Notes: generated by a model from the sequence alone, not told the origin. Numbered from the stretch's first letter, positions 22,022-30,594 are shown. The stretch is 35,928 bases of DNA from an uncultured Clostridia bacterium (GCA_944368065.1 CALVWV010000028.1:1-35928); one strand, 5' to 3'. A program made the numbers and translations.

Positions 22022-22375
22022 ATGAACGTCAAGCGCGGTGAATTATACTACGCCGACCTGTCGCCGGTGGTGGGCAGCGAGCAAGGGGGAGTGCGCCCCG
22101 TGCTTATTGTGCAGAACGACGTGGGCAACAAATATTCGCCCACTATTATAGCGGCGGCGGTCACGAGCAAGATAAACAAAGCCAAACTGCCTACGCATAT
22201 AGAGCTGCCCAAAAGCGCGTACGGTCTGGTAAAGGACTCCGTTATTCTGCTGGAACAGATACGCACGCTGGATAAGCGCCGCCTTAAGGAGCGCATCGGC
22301 GAGCTTAACGAAAATACTATGAACAAGGTGGATAAAGCCATTCTGATAAGTTTAGGCTTCAATCCTCCGCAGTAA
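22022..22375 (+). CDS. MazF/PemK family endoribonuclease, EndoA type, without adjacent antitoxin
   Basis: 117 aa, very close in pattern to Bacillus EndoA (NdoA): [34 protein letters not shown], then [15 protein letters not shown] and [14 protein letters not shown]. The active-site Arg (GVRPV) and Thr (AVTSK) regions are present. EndoA cuts mRNA at specific short sites. GAGAGG lies 5 nt before the ATG. Bacillus has the antitoxin EndoAI directly upstream; here the preceding gene is nnr and the 111-bp gap cannot hold an antitoxin. The order metabolic enzyme-mazF without antitoxin suggests either an antitoxin elsewhere or a tamed role. The leader has a TATAAT (21971 region) without a good -35. 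Confidence 0.93.
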   Translation: MNVKRGELYYADLSPVVGSEQGGVRPVLIVQNDVGNKYSPTIIAAAVTSKINKAKLPTHIELPKSAYGLVKDSVILLEQIRTLDKRRLKERIGELNENTMNKVDKAILISLGFNPPQ

Positions 22376-22440
22376 AAATTCGCGGCTTTGCATTCGGCGG
22401 CACATATCTGTTTCTGAAATATTAATATGCTAAAACGGAC

Positions 22441-22473
22441 AGCGGCGGGGCGCATAAAATGCGCCCCGCCGCT
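22441..22473. terminator. Convergent terminator between mazF and the Nudix gene
   Basis: A perfect 15-bp stem AGCGGCGGGGCGCAT / ATGCGCCCCGCCGCT with an AAA loop. T-tracts are weak on both sides; position between convergent stops suggests bidirectional use. Confidence 0.7.
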
Positions 22474-22527
22474 TAAAGTTTATATATTGCTTGCAGCTTA
22501 TATATTTTTAAAGTTCTTTCCCATGAA

Positions 22528-23025
22528 TTATAACGAATTTTTCTTGAGCTCCGCGATAGCGTTCTTAAGGAAGTATTCCGCCGTGCTTTCCTTCCTTACA
22601 GCTTCGAGCGCCTCGTCGAATGTAAACCACTTTATTTCGTCGATTTCTTCGGCGTCTATTTCGGGTTCGCCCGTCTCTGCCATGATTAAGAAGTTGAGCA
22701 TGAGCACGTTCCTGGGCTCGTGATAGCGCGAGCTCATGAACTTGAATTTAACCGTTCCGAGCTTCGTTTCCTCTTTGAATTCGCGGGTGACGGCCTTTTC
22801 CGCCGTTTCGCCTTTTTTAATATATCCCGCGAACAGGATAAAATCGGGCTGGTCCTTGTGCCTTGCAAGCAGAATTTTATCTTTCGCTCTGTTGGTCACA
22901 ACCATGCTTACCGCGGTTGCAAACTGGGGGAAACGGTATTCGTTGCACTTTTTGCAGAAGGGTACAAGTCCTTCCCTGTGGTTGAACATAAGTGTGAGTT
23001 TTTCCCCGCATTCTACGCAATACAT
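22528..23025 (-). CDS. Zinc-ribbon Nudix hydrolase
   Basis: 165 aa. A short zinc ribbon (Cys3, Cys6, Cys24, Cys27) precedes a Nudix domain, the arrangement seen in NADH pyrophosphatase (NudC). The Nudix box is GYIKKGETAEKAVTREFKEE then TK, so the metal-binding REFKEE core is intact, but the Gly that normally follows EEX is Lys. It is shorter than NudC (about 257 aa), lacking the N-terminal domain, and the NudC SQPWPFPxS motif is not present, so NAD specificity is uncertain; another nucleoside-diphosphate substrate is equally likely. AAGGAGG precedes the ATG at good spacing. Monocistronic; divergent from the UDP-sugar pyrophosphorylase gene. Confidence 0.88.
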   Translation of the reverse strand: MYCVECGEKLTLMFNHREGLVPFCKKCNEYRFPQFATAVSMVVTNRAKDKILLARHKDQPDFILFAGYIKKGETAEKAVTREFKEETKLGTVKFKFMSSRYHEPRNVLMLNFLIMAETGEPEIDAEEIDEIKWFTFDEALEAVRKESTAEYFLKNAIAELKKNSL

Positions 23026-23194
23026 TAATTTGTCCTCCTTGATGCGTTTCTTGTTCTCTTCGCCGCGCTGTGCCTAAGGTAAAGCTTGTTGTTTTGCTGC
23101 GGCTGTTTTATCTTTTTTATTTTATATACATATACAATTATTATAAAACATTATTTTGATTTTTTCAATAAATTAACGCAAATTTAACAGCGGC

Positions 23195-23223
23195 TTGACA
23201 TATTTTTTCGTATAATATATAAT
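23195..23223 (+). promoter_or_regulatory. Promoter of the UDP-sugar pyrophosphorylase gene
   Basis: TTGACA (23195-23200), 17-bp spacer, TATAAT (23218-23223). An alternative TATAAT at 23211 would be too close. Confidence 0.85.
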
Positions 23224-23273
23224 GAATTCAAGAAAAATAACAAACAAAAGATGATAAGCGGGAGTATTTTTGT

Positions 23274-24494
23274 ATGAATTTTAACGAAGCTGAAACAATT
23301 CTGAGAGAGCACGGTCAGGAACATCTTTTAAAATACTACGATGAACTTACCGAAGAGGGCAAAAAGTCGCTGCTTTCGCAGATAGCAAACATCAATTTTT
23401 CTGTTTTTCACGAGCTTGACGCATCTTCCGAAAGGAAGATAGGCAACCTTGCGCCCGTTCCCGCAGTCACCGCTGCGGAGGTTGAAAGCAACCGCGAGGA
23501 GTATGAAAGTCTCGGACTTGAGGCGATAAGGGCGGGCAAAGTTGCGGCAGTTCTGCTTGCGGGCGGTCAGGGTACACGCCTTGGCAGCGATAACCCCAAG
23601 GGCATGTATGATATAGGCATCACGCACGAAGTATCAATTTTCTCCAGGCAGTTTGCCAATATCGAAGAAGTAACAAAAAAGTCTGGCGCATATTTCCATA
23701 TTTTCGTTATGACGAGCGAAGTCAACAACGATAAGACGGTTGCATTTTTCAAGGAAAAGAACTTCTTCGGCTATCCCGAAGATAAAATACATTTCTTCAT
23801 ACAGGATATGGCGCCCACGTGCGACGTAAATGGAAAAATCTTCCTTGCCGAAAAAGGAAAAATCTCCACGTCGCCCAACGGCAACGGCGGCTGGTATGCT
23901 TCGCTCATCAAAAACGGCGACGGCGAAATTTTAAAGCGCGAGGGCATAGAGTGGCTCAACGTATACAGCGTGGATAACGTTCTCCAGCGCATATGCGACC
24001 CCGTATTCATAGGCGCTACGCTTAAAAGCGGGTGCAACTGCTCTTCAAAGGTGGTAAAGAAGGTTTCGCCCGAAGAAAAGGTCGGCGTGCTCTGCATGGA
24101 AGACGGCAAGCCCGCGATAGTAGAATATTACGAAATGCCTTCCGATATAGCCGCAATGCGCAGGCCTGACGGCGAACTCATGTTTGCGTACGGCGTAATT
24201 CTGAACTACCTTTTCAAAGTTGAACTTCTCAACAAAACGCTTGAAAAGAAGCTTCCCGTGCACCTTTCGTTCAAAAAAATACCGTATATAAAAGACGGAC
24301 AGCTTGTAAAGCCTGAAGAGCCCAACGGTTATAAATTTGAATATCTCGTGCTCGACATGATAAAGCTTATGGAAAACTGCCTTGCGGTGGAAATTGTGCG
24401 CGACAAGGAATTTGCCCCCGTAAAGAACAAGACCGGCGTCGACAGTGTTGAGTCTGCTCGCGCGCTTCTTATCAAAAACGGCGTAAAACTTTAA
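23274..24494 (+). CDS. UDP-N-acetylhexosamine (UDP-sugar) pyrophosphorylase, AGX/UAP1 type
   Basis: 406 aa, UDPGP family. It follows the eukaryotic UAP1/AGX layout rather than bacterial GlmU or GalU: VLLAGGQGTRLGSDNPKG (93-110, nucleotide-binding loop with Lys109), FVMTSE, the uridine/sugar region ISTSPNGNGGWYASL, the VYSVDNVLQRICDPVFIG strand and VVEYYEMP, then KIPYIKDGQLVKPEEPNG. The reaction is UTP plus sugar-1-phosphate (GlcNAc, GalNAc or glucose) to UDP-sugar and pyrophosphate. No acetyltransferase domain is present, so it is not GlmU. GGGAG lies 12 nt before the ATG. It may supply cell-surface glycans; no glycan genes adjoin it. Confidence 0.9.
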   Translation: MNFNEAETILREHGQEHLLKYYDELTEEGKKSLLSQIANINFSVFHELDASSERKIGNLAPVPAVTAAEVESNREEYESLGLEAIRAGKVAAVLLAGGQGTRLGSDNPKGMYDIGITHEVSIFSRQFANIEEVTKKSGAYFHIFVMTSEVNNDKTVAFFKEKNFFGYPEDKIHFFIQDMAPTCDVNGKIFLAEKGKISTSPNGNGGWYASLIKNGDGEILKREGIEWLNVYSVDNVLQRICDPVFIGATLKSGCNCSSKVVKKVSPEEKVGVLCMEDGKPAIVEYYEMPSDIAAMRRPDGELMFAYGVILNYLFKVELLNKTLEKKLPVHLSFKKIPYIKDGQLVKPEEPNGYKFEYLVLDMIKLMENCLAVEIVRDKEFAPVKNKTGVDSVESARALLIKNGVKL

Positions 24495-24548
24495 TCGTCA
24501 GAATGATTTTGTTCTGGTTTTGCGGCATATAATAAAAAAGATTATAAA

Positions 24549-24578
24549 GCCGCCCGCACCGTAAACGGCGCGGGCGGC
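24549..24578 (+). terminator. Hairpin after the pyrophosphorylase gene
   Basis: GCCGCCCGC (24549-24557) with GCGGGCGGC (24570-24578), and an inner CCG/CGG after an A/C mismatch. Only GTTGTT follows, so it is a weak terminator, 20 nt before the start of the next gene. Confidence 0.5.
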
Positions 24579-24598
24579 GTTGTTAAAAGGAAACTGTT

Positions 24599-26044
24599 AT
24601 GAAAAAATCAGTAAAACGCCTGGCTTGCATTATAAGCTGCATTGCGGCCGCCTTTTCGGTTGCCGCTTTGTCGGCGTGCGTTCAAGGCCCTGCCGGTCCT
24701 GCAGGTCCTATGGGTCAGGATCTCGATTTTTACGACGTATACAACGCCGTAAATGCTGAGCGCGCGGCGGACGGACTGCAGCCTCTTACCGTAAGCGAGT
24801 TTGTAAAGGAATACTTCGGCTACATCTCCTCAGAAGCTGAAGAGGCGGTGAAAGAGCAGGCGGTGATGAATTATTCGCTTTTAAGCTCGGTTGCGCTGAT
24901 TTCAGACTATACCGTAGGCAGCTCTTCGTTTTTAGGTTCAGCCACGCACCAGTCGTATGCCGGCTCGGGCGTTATAGTCGAACTTGACAAGGAGGCGGGC
25001 GACGCGTATATAGTTACCAACGCGCACGTCGTTTACGAACCTGCTTCAAGCGAAAAATACTGCGATTCGGTTTATGCCTACCTGTACGGGAACGATGAAC
25101 AGTTTATCGATTACGACCTTGCAAATACCGGCGTCCTCAATTATAACGGAATACCTTCATCGGAGATAGAAGTTATCGGCATATCGCTCAACTACGATCT
25201 GGCGGTGCTCAAAGTTACGGGCAGCGAAGTGCTTAAGAACAGTCACGCGGTCGCCGCTTCGTTTGCAAAGGACGAAGAATTTTATGCGGGCGAAAAGGTG
25301 TATGCGGTAGGCAACCCCGAAGGTGCGGGACTAACCGTGACGGACGGCATTATAAGCCGCGATTCCGAGTACATTTCGCTTGAAATAGACGAGGTGCGCG
25401 ATTACCGCGTAATGCGCACGGACGCCGCTGTAAACGGCGGCAATTCCGGCGGCGGACTTTTCAATTCCGACGGAGAAATAGTGGGAATAGTCAATTCAAA
25501 GAATGAAAATGCCGATTCGGACAACATAGCTTTCGCCCTTCCTTCCACGTACGCGCGCAGAATAGTTCAGTCCATGATAGACAGCTACGAAAGCAGCGGA
25601 ACGGCTTCGCGTTCGGTTCAGAAGGCGCTGATAGGCATAACTTCCACAGTTTCCAATACTTACGCGTATTACGACGGCGATGCCGGGGTTACAAAACTTT
25701 CAGAGATAGTCACCGTAGAAAGCGTGCAGTACGGCAGCGCCGCGGTGAGAGTGCTCCGTGCGGGCGACGTTATTAAAAAGTTTTCGATAGGAAGTTGCTC
25801 TTCGGTAACAAAAAACTGCATTCTTGAAGAAAAGGCCTCTGACTTTACCATGACTTACGATGAAAGCAGAGCGGTGGACGGCGGTCAGTGCTCGTTTGAC
25901 GTTACCCGCCAGTATATGATTTCAGACGCCATGTTTGCCGTGCGCGAAGGCGACGTCGTCGAACTTGTCATAGAGCGCGGCGGTGTGGAAATGTACGCTT
26001 ATTTCGTGTACTCCACCCAGGCATTCTTTACATCTTATAACTGA
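24599..26044 (+). CDS. HtrA/DegP-like trypsin-type serine protease, lipoprotein
   Basis: 481 aa. A signal peptide ends in the lipobox LSAC (Cys27), so it is anchored outside the membrane. A short collagen-like run GPAGPAGPMG (30-39) follows. The trypsin-fold domain has the catalytic triad His143 (NAHVV), Asp200 (NYDLAVLK) and Ser283 (GGNSGGGL), with VGNPEG and IAFALPS also typical of HtrA. The C-terminal 120 residues look like a diverged PDZ domain (LRAGDVIKKF, then a loop, then EGDVVELVIERGG). HtrA proteins degrade or refold damaged exported proteins. AAGGAAA precedes the ATG. It may be cotranscribed with the pyrophosphorylase through the weak hairpin between them. Confidence 0.92.
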   Translation: MKKSVKRLACIISCIAAAFSVAALSACVQGPAGPAGPMGQDLDFYDVYNAVNAERAADGLQPLTVSEFVKEYFGYISSEAEEAVKEQAVMNYSLLSSVALISDYTVGSSSFLGSATHQSYAGSGVIVELDKEAGDAYIVTNAHVVYEPASSEKYCDSVYAYLYGNDEQFIDYDLANTGVLNYNGIPSSEIEVIGISLNYDLAVLKVTGSEVLKNSHAVAASFAKDEEFYAGEKVYAVGNPEGAGLTVTDGIISRDSEYISLEIDEVRDYRVMRTDAAVNGGNSGGGLFNSDGEIVGIVNSKNENADSDNIAFALPSTYARRIVQSMIDSYESSGTASRSVQKALIGITSTVSNTYAYYDGDAGVTKLSEIVTVESVQYGSAAVRVLRAGDVIKKFSIGSCSSVTKNCILEEKASDFTMTYDESRAVDGGQCSFDVTRQYMISDAMFAVREGDVVELVIERGGVEMYAYFVYSTQAFFTSYN

Positions 26045-26066
26045 TGAATTAATTTGATAAAGCAAT

Positions 26067-26098
26067 GCGGCGCGGGGGGCGGCAAGCCCCCGCGCCGC
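26067..26098. terminator. GC-rich hairpin after the protease gene
   Basis: GCGGCGCGGGGG (26067-26078) with CCCCCGCGCCGC (26087-26098), 8-nt loop, no T-tract; may support termination by the next hairpin. Confidence 0.5.
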
Positions 26099-26136
26099 AA
26101 AAATATAAGCGCAAAATATAGGCAATGTAACATAAG

Positions 26137-26171
26137 CGCCCCGCATGCAATCTGCGGGGCGTATTTTTTTT
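26137..26171 (+). terminator. Terminator of the protease gene, overlapping the metA stop
   Basis: CGCCCCGCA / TGCGGGGCG stem (26137-26145 with 26153-26161), then TA and a run of T up to 26171. The T-run provides the complement of the metA TAA at 26172-26170. Confidence 0.9.
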
Positions 26172-27081
26172 AGTTGAGGGTATAAGGCGTAACCTGATAA
26201 ACGTAATAGTTAAGCCAGTTAATATAAAACAGATTGGCGGTGGAAGTCCAGTTCATCTTTACCTTTGTGTGGGTGGAGTCCGTAAAATAATTTACGGGCG
26301 GCTGAATGTCCATGCCTTTGGCAAGGTCGCGTTCGTACTCGTTTTTAAGCGTATCGCGGTCGTACTCCATATGACCCATTACGAATACGCGCTTGTTGTC
26401 CGTGCTCTTTATTATGGAAACTCCCGCGCGCTTGGAATAAGCTAAAATTTCAAGCTCCTTTATGTGCTTTATGTCGTTAGCGTAGACCACGGTATGCCTT
26501 GAGTGCGGCATATGGAACTCGTCTGAAATGCCGCGCATCAGCGGTTCGGGATTTTCTCCGCGCACGCGTGTATGGGCAAATATGCCGAAGCATTTCTGCT
26601 TTAGCGGGTGCTTTTTTATGCCGTAAAAGTAGTGCAGCGCCGCCTGCGCGCCCCAGCATATAAAAAGGGTGGAGGTAACGTGGGTGTCAGTCCAGTCGAG
26701 TATTTCTTTAAGCTCTTCCCAGTATGCAACCTCTTCGAACTCCATGTTTTCAACGGGTGCGCCCGTTACTATCATGCCGTCGAAGCGCTTTTCTTGTACG
26801 TCCTCAAAGTTTTTGTAAAATTTTTCAAGGTGAGAAAGCTCTGTATGCGTGCTGCGGTAAGTCGCCGTCTTTATAAGCGTTATGTTTACCTGCAGCGGGC
26901 TGTTGGAAAGCAGCCTCATAAACTGCGTTTCGGTTGTCTCCTTGGTGGGCATAAGGTTTAAAATGGCTATCTCAATAGGGCGTATTTCCTGCGAGTGCGC
27001 CCTTTCCTTGTCCATCACGAAGCACCTTTCGCCCGTTAGTATTTTAAACGCGGGTATTTCCTTATCTATGACAATAGGCAT
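26170..27081 (-). CDS. metA: Homoserine O-acetyltransferase, MetA type
   Basis: 303 aa, glutamine-amidotransferase-like fold. Activates homoserine for methionine synthesis. The catalytic Cys142 (FICWGAQAA) and the His/Glu pair near 237 and 239 (MGHMEYD) are intact. MetA enzymes use succinyl-CoA or acetyl-CoA depending on residue 111 (Gly in E. coli, Glu in Bacillus-type enzymes); here GAPVENMEF puts Glu at exactly 111, predicting acetyl-CoA. The name metAA is also used for such enzymes. AAAGGA lies about 11 nt before the ATG. It starts 15 bp after smpB and likely shares its transcript, an unusual partner. Homoserine is also the presumed substrate of the ApgM-like protein at 4984. Confidence 0.95.
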   Translation of the reverse strand: MPIVIDKEIPAFKILTGERCFVMDKERAHSQEIRPIEIAILNLMPTKETTETQFMRLLSNSPLQVNITLIKTATYRSTHTELSHLEKFYKNFEDVQEKRFDGMIVTGAPVENMEFEEVAYWEELKEILDWTDTHVTSTLFICWGAQAALHYFYGIKKHPLKQKCFGIFAHTRVRGENPEPLMRGISDEFHMPHSRHTVVYANDIKHIKELEILAYSKRAGVSIIKSTDNKRVFVMGHMEYDRDTLKNEYERDLAKGMDIQPPVNYFTDSTHTKVKMNWTSTANLFYINWLNYYVYQVTPYTLN

Positions 27082-27096
27082 TGAATGTTTTTTCCT

Positions 27097-27549
27097 TTAA
27101 CCGTAGTTTTTGATTTCTCGCTCTAATTCGCGCTTTCTGTCCTTTTCCGCAATGGAGCGCTTTTTGTCGTAATTCTGTTTGCCACGGCAAAGCGCAATTT
27201 CGGCTTTGACCAAACCGTCTGAAAAGTACAGCGAAAGGGGGACGACTGTCATTCCCTTTGCGTTTACCTTGCCCGCAATTCTTGCTATTTCAGACTTGTG
27301 CAAAAGCAGTTTTCTGTCCCGCTTGGAGTCGTGCGAGTTGAACGCGCCCGCCTTGTCGTAAACGGCTATGTGCATATTTTTTATATAGATATCCCCGCCC
27401 GTAAGGTAGCAGAAACTGTCTTTAAGGTTGCAGTTGCCGTTTCTTAAAGATTTGACTTCAGCGCCCTCGAGCACTATTCCCGCTTCAAATTTGTCCTCTA
27501 TAAAATATTCGTACGAAGCCTGTCTGTTTACGGTTATCGTCTTTCTCAT
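27097..27549 (-). CDS. smpB: SsrA-binding protein SmpB
   Basis: 150 aa. Binds tmRNA and brings it to stalled ribosomes. Typical blocks: YFIEDKFEAGIVLEGAEVKS, LRNGNCNLKDSF, NMHIAVYDKAGAFNSHDSKR, RKLLLHKSEI, VVPLSLYFSDGLVKAEIALC and the basic C-terminal tail (KKRSIAEKDRKREL) that enters the mRNA channel. AAAGGT precedes the ATG. It has its own promoter (27576-27603) within the gap after rnr, so it need not depend on rnr transcription. The tmRNA itself is at 10064-10445 on the other strand. Confidence 0.97.
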   Translation of the reverse strand: MRKTITVNRQASYEYFIEDKFEAGIVLEGAEVKSLRNGNCNLKDSFCYLTGGDIYIKNMHIAVYDKAGAFNSHDSKRDRKLLLHKSEIARIAGKVNAKGMTVVPLSLYFSDGLVKAEIALCRGKQNYDKKRSIAEKDRKRELEREIKNYG

Positions 27550-27575
27550 AAATCCGACCTTTATAAATATATTTT

Positions 27576-27603
27576 ATTATACCATAAATTGCGCGCTTGT
27601 AAA
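27576..27603 (-). promoter_or_regulatory. Promoter of smpB-metA
   Basis: Minus strand TTTACA (27603-27598), 16-bp spacer, TATAAT (27581-27576), about 20 nt of leader. The -35 box lies 24 bp after the rnr stop codon. Confidence 0.75.
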
Positions 27604-27626
27604 CATCTTTTTTTGCCCGCCGCGGC

Positions 27627-30032
27627 TCACCTTCTGCCGCCTTTGCGCTTATGTTTTACAAATTTCGCGGTGGAGGCGTGCGCGCGCCTGTCGTTTCCGC
27701 TGTAACCGTTTCCGCGCTTTTTGCCGCTTTTACTGCCGCCGTGACTGTTGCCGTTACTGCCGCCGTGACTGTTGCTGTTACTGCTGCTTTGACTGTTGCC
27801 GCGCCTGTCGCTGCCGCGACCGCCTTTTGAATGACTGCCTTCCGTTCTTCGCCCGTCGGCTCTTGCATGTTTGCCCTGACGCGAGCGCATATTTTTTTCT
27901 TTCTCGGCGCTTTCGGAGTAAACTTTGACTTCGCCGTCTGCACGCAAAGGGAGGTCTGCAAGCGAAAATTCCGGTCTCATATTTCCCCAGTCGCAGCCGT
28001 CGACGCGCACTTTTATTCTGTCGCCGAGGCGGAATGTGCGTTCGCCTTTAAGCGTAAACCTGTCCTCGATGTACTCGTAGCTGCCGCCGGGAAGTTTTTC
28101 TATTCTTATAAGCCCTTCAACGGTGTTGTCAAGTTCTGCGAATATGCCGAACGCCGTCACGCCGGATATTGTCGCTTCAAACTCTTCGCCTGTGCGGTCG
28201 CTCATGTACACAGTCTTGTAAAGATTGTCGACGTCGCGTTCGGCGCTGTCTGCGTTCTTTTCGCACAGCGAACAGTGCGCCGCTTCCTCGGCGGCGAGGG
28301 GCGCATATTTTGCGCGCATAAGGTCTGTTTCGCCGTGCAGCACGCCCTTTATTATTCTGTGAATGAAAAGGTCGGGGTAGCGGCGGATGGGGGAAGTGAA
28401 GTGGCAGTAGCATTCGCTTGCTATGCCGAAGTGCCCCAAATTGCGCTCAAAGTAGCGCGCCTTCTGCATTGTGCGTAGCATAACTTTGTTGACCGCGCCC
28501 TCGCACGGTCTGCCTGCAATGTTTTTGAGTATTTTCTGGAACTGCGAAGGTTCGGGTTCTTCCTGGCTGATGTTTCCGTTTATTCCGATGTCTGAAAGGA
28601 ATGCAAGGAATGCCGCAACTTTTTCAGGTGCGGGCGGTTCGTGAACGCGGTACATGAAGGGGACGCCAAGCTTTTCCATTTTTTCTGCAACGGCCTCGTT
28701 CGCGCATATCATAAACTGCTCTATTATCTTTTCTGATATAGTGCGTTCGTAGTCGGGAATGACGATATCTCCGTGTTCGTTGAGGTATATATGCACCTCT
28801 TTCACGCTCAGGTCAATGTTTCCCAGCCTGTCGCGGCGCGCCGAAAGTATTTCGCACAGCTCTTTCATATCGCCGCACATATCTATGAGGTCGGGATATT
28901 TCTGCTTCGCTTCGGCGTCGCCCTGTATAAGGGCGGTAATCTCTTTATAAGTGGTGCGGTGGTCGCTTTTTATGATGCTTTCAAAAATCTGACTTTCAAG
29001 CCGCTCGCCGTCGGGCGATATCTTCATTACGCAGCTTAAGGCATACCTGTCCTCGCCCTCGTTAAGGCTGCACGCGCCGTTGGAAAGCGCTTTGGGCAGC
29101 ATGGGGAGCACCCTGTCGGGGAAGTAAACGCTTGTTCCGCGCCTGTATGCCTCCTCGTCAAGCTTTCCGCCTTTTTTTACGTAGTGTCCCACGTCGGCTA
29201 TGTGCACGCCGAGAATAAAGTTTTCGCCCTCTTTTTTCAGCGATACTGCGTCGTCTATGTCGCGCGTGTCATCACCGTCTATCGTTATGGTCAGCTCGCC
29301 GCGCAAATCGCGCCTTCCGCCCTTTTCAATCTTTTCGGCGGCAACGCTTTCGGCCTGCTTTACGACGTCTTTCGGGAATTCTTCGTAAAGTCCGTAATTT
29401 CTTATAATGGAAAGTTCTTCGGCGTAAAAATCCCCGCTCTTTCCGAGTATTTCAATAACTTTTCCGTTTGGCGCCTTTCCGTGCGGGTAAGCCGTTATGC
29501 GGCAAACCACCTTGTCGCCGCTTTCCGCGCCGAGGGAAAGGGCGGAGGGTACAAAAATGCGCGGTGCAAACCTCGTCTGGTCGGGGATTACGTAACACGC
29601 GCCGCCGATTTTTTCAAAAGTGCCCGCAACGTTTATTCGCCCGCGCGCAATGATTTTCAATACACTGGCTTCGTCCTCAGTGCCTTTGATTTTTACGGCG
29701 AGCACTCTGTCGCCGTCCAGTGCGCCGTGCAGCGAATGCTTTGGCAGAAATAAGTCTTTGGGCTCGCTTGTCTTGTCGTCCGGTATAAGAAAGGCAAAGC
29801 CGCGCTCGTTGCCCTGAACAATTCCGCTGACTGCTCCAATCTGTGCGGGAGTGCAGTATTCGCCCATATTGTTTTTAATAATAATTCCGTCGTCCTCAAG
29901 CGCTTTTAAAACGGCTTTCGCCGCCTTGCTTTCGGCATGCTTTATGCCGAGGTAGGAACATATCTGTTTTTCCGTTTTGAACTGCAGCTTTCCGCTTTCA
30001 AAAAGCTGAGTAATTTTTTCTCTTACATTCAT
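27627..30032 (-). CDS. rnr: Ribonuclease R
   Basis: 801 aa, 3'-5' exoribonuclease able to digest structured RNA and to remove mRNA from tmRNA-rescued ribosomes. Order: N-terminal winged helix (about 1-65), cold-shock domains (about 70-205), the RNB catalytic domain with GDDTRDIDD at 253-261 (metal-binding Asps) and SPIRRYPDLFIHR near its end, then an S1 domain (FEATISGVTAFGIFAEL). The last 85 or so residues are low complexity: Arg/Lys, Ser, Gly, Asn with imperfect SNSHGG repeats. The start at 30032 is chosen where homology begins (MNVREKITQLF); 49 more codons are open upstream but cross the secG terminator. No good Shine-Dalgarno is visible before this ATG. Confidence 0.95.
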   Translation of the reverse strand: MNVREKITQLFESGKLQFKTEKQICSYLGIKHAESKAAKAVLKALEDDGIIIKNNMGEYCTPAQIGAVSGIVQGNERGFAFLIPDDKTSEPKDLFLPKHSLHGALDGDRVLAVKIKGTEDEASVLKIIARGRINVAGTFEKIGGACYVIPDQTRFAPRIFVPSALSLGAESGDKVVCRITAYPHGKAPNGKVIEILGKSGDFYAEELSIIRNYGLYEEFPKDVVKQAESVAAEKIEKGGRRDLRGELTITIDGDDTRDIDDAVSLKKEGENFILGVHIADVGHYVKKGGKLDEEAYRRGTSVYFPDRVLPMLPKALSNGACSLNEGEDRYALSCVMKISPDGERLESQIFESIIKSDHRTTYKEITALIQGDAEAKQKYPDLIDMCGDMKELCEILSARRDRLGNIDLSVKEVHIYLNEHGDIVIPDYERTISEKIIEQFMICANEAVAEKMEKLGVPFMYRVHEPPAPEKVAAFLAFLSDIGINGNISQEEPEPSQFQKILKNIAGRPCEGAVNKVMLRTMQKARYFERNLGHFGIASECYCHFTSPIRRYPDLFIHRIIKGVLHGETDLMRAKYAPLAAEEAAHCSLCEKNADSAERDVDNLYKTVYMSDRTGEEFEATISGVTAFGIFAELDNTVEGLIRIEKLPGGSYEYIEDRFTLKGERTFRLGDRIKVRVDGCDWGNMRPEFSLADLPLRADGEVKVYSESAEKEKNMRSRQGKHARADGRRTEGSHSKGGRGSDRRGNSQSSSNSNSHGGSNGNSHGGSKSGKKRGNGYSGNDRRAHASTAKFVKHKRKGGRR

Positions 30033-30136
30033 AAAATTATTTTCTGCGCAAAAGCGCGCTTTGATGTGTTTTTGATAAGGTAAATAATGGCGGTGAACAG
30101 TATTTTGTGCGTTGCCCGCACTGTCTGAAATTTTTT

Positions 30137-30172
30137 GTAAAAATAAAAGCGGCTTAATTTCAAGCCGCTTTT
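30137..30172 (-). terminator. Terminator of secG
   Basis: AAAAGCGGCTT (30145-30155) with AAGCCGCTTTT (30162-30172); the A-rich run at 30137-30148 gives the minus-strand U-tract. It separates secG from rnr, so rnr needs readthrough or its own promoter. Confidence 0.85.
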
Positions 30173-30186
30173 TATGCAAATATCAG

Positions 30187-30489
30187 TTATGCAAGCATTA
30201 CCTGCACTATATAAACAACTATGGAGAGCACGCCTAAAACTATAAGCGTTATCCATGCCCATTTCTTGAGCTTGCTTTCAATGCTGCGACCCTTATTCTT
30301 GCCGAAGAAGGTTTCGCTCGTCGCAGTAATACCCTGAATGCCGTCCGAATTGCTCTTCTGGAAGAGTACCACAAGAATGGCTATTATTGCGGCTATAAAC
30401 ATAAGTGCCATAAAAAGCAACGTGAAAGTTATATAAATTGTGTATTCGGCGTCCGTCATTCCTGCGGGAGCCAGAAGTGCAGTAAGCAT
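30187..30489 (-). CDS. secG: Preprotein translocase subunit SecG
   Basis: 100 aa. A first membrane helix (TLLFMALMFIAAIIAILVVLF), the connecting loop QKSNSDGIQGITATSETFFGKNKG with the conserved pattern of Gly and Phe before a basic run, and a second helix (WITLIVLGVLSIVVYIV) match SecG, which helps SecYE-mediated export. Here it carries about 25 more N-terminal residues than the shortest family members. GAGGT precedes the ATG. Position directly before rnr and smpB is the common Firmicutes order. A terminator follows the stop. Confidence 0.93.
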   Translation of the reverse strand: MLTALLAPAGMTDAEYTIYITFTLLFMALMFIAAIIAILVVLFQKSNSDGIQGITATSETFFGKNKGRSIESKLKKWAWITLIVLGVLSIVVYIVQVMLA

Positions 30490-30594
30490 TGTTTACCTCG
30501 TTAAATTTCTTAAGCAACAAGAATTATATCATAAAGCGCGCGTTTGTACAAACAAAAAACGGCACAAACAAAAAAATTTTTTACGCTTTTTGCA

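Noticed and set aside
27428-27928. A plus-strand, Cys/Arg-rich 166-codon ORF opposite the rnr tail
   Set aside because: It is the complement of the low-complexity RNase R tail and smpB; its Cys/Arg runs mirror the repeat. No ribosome site.
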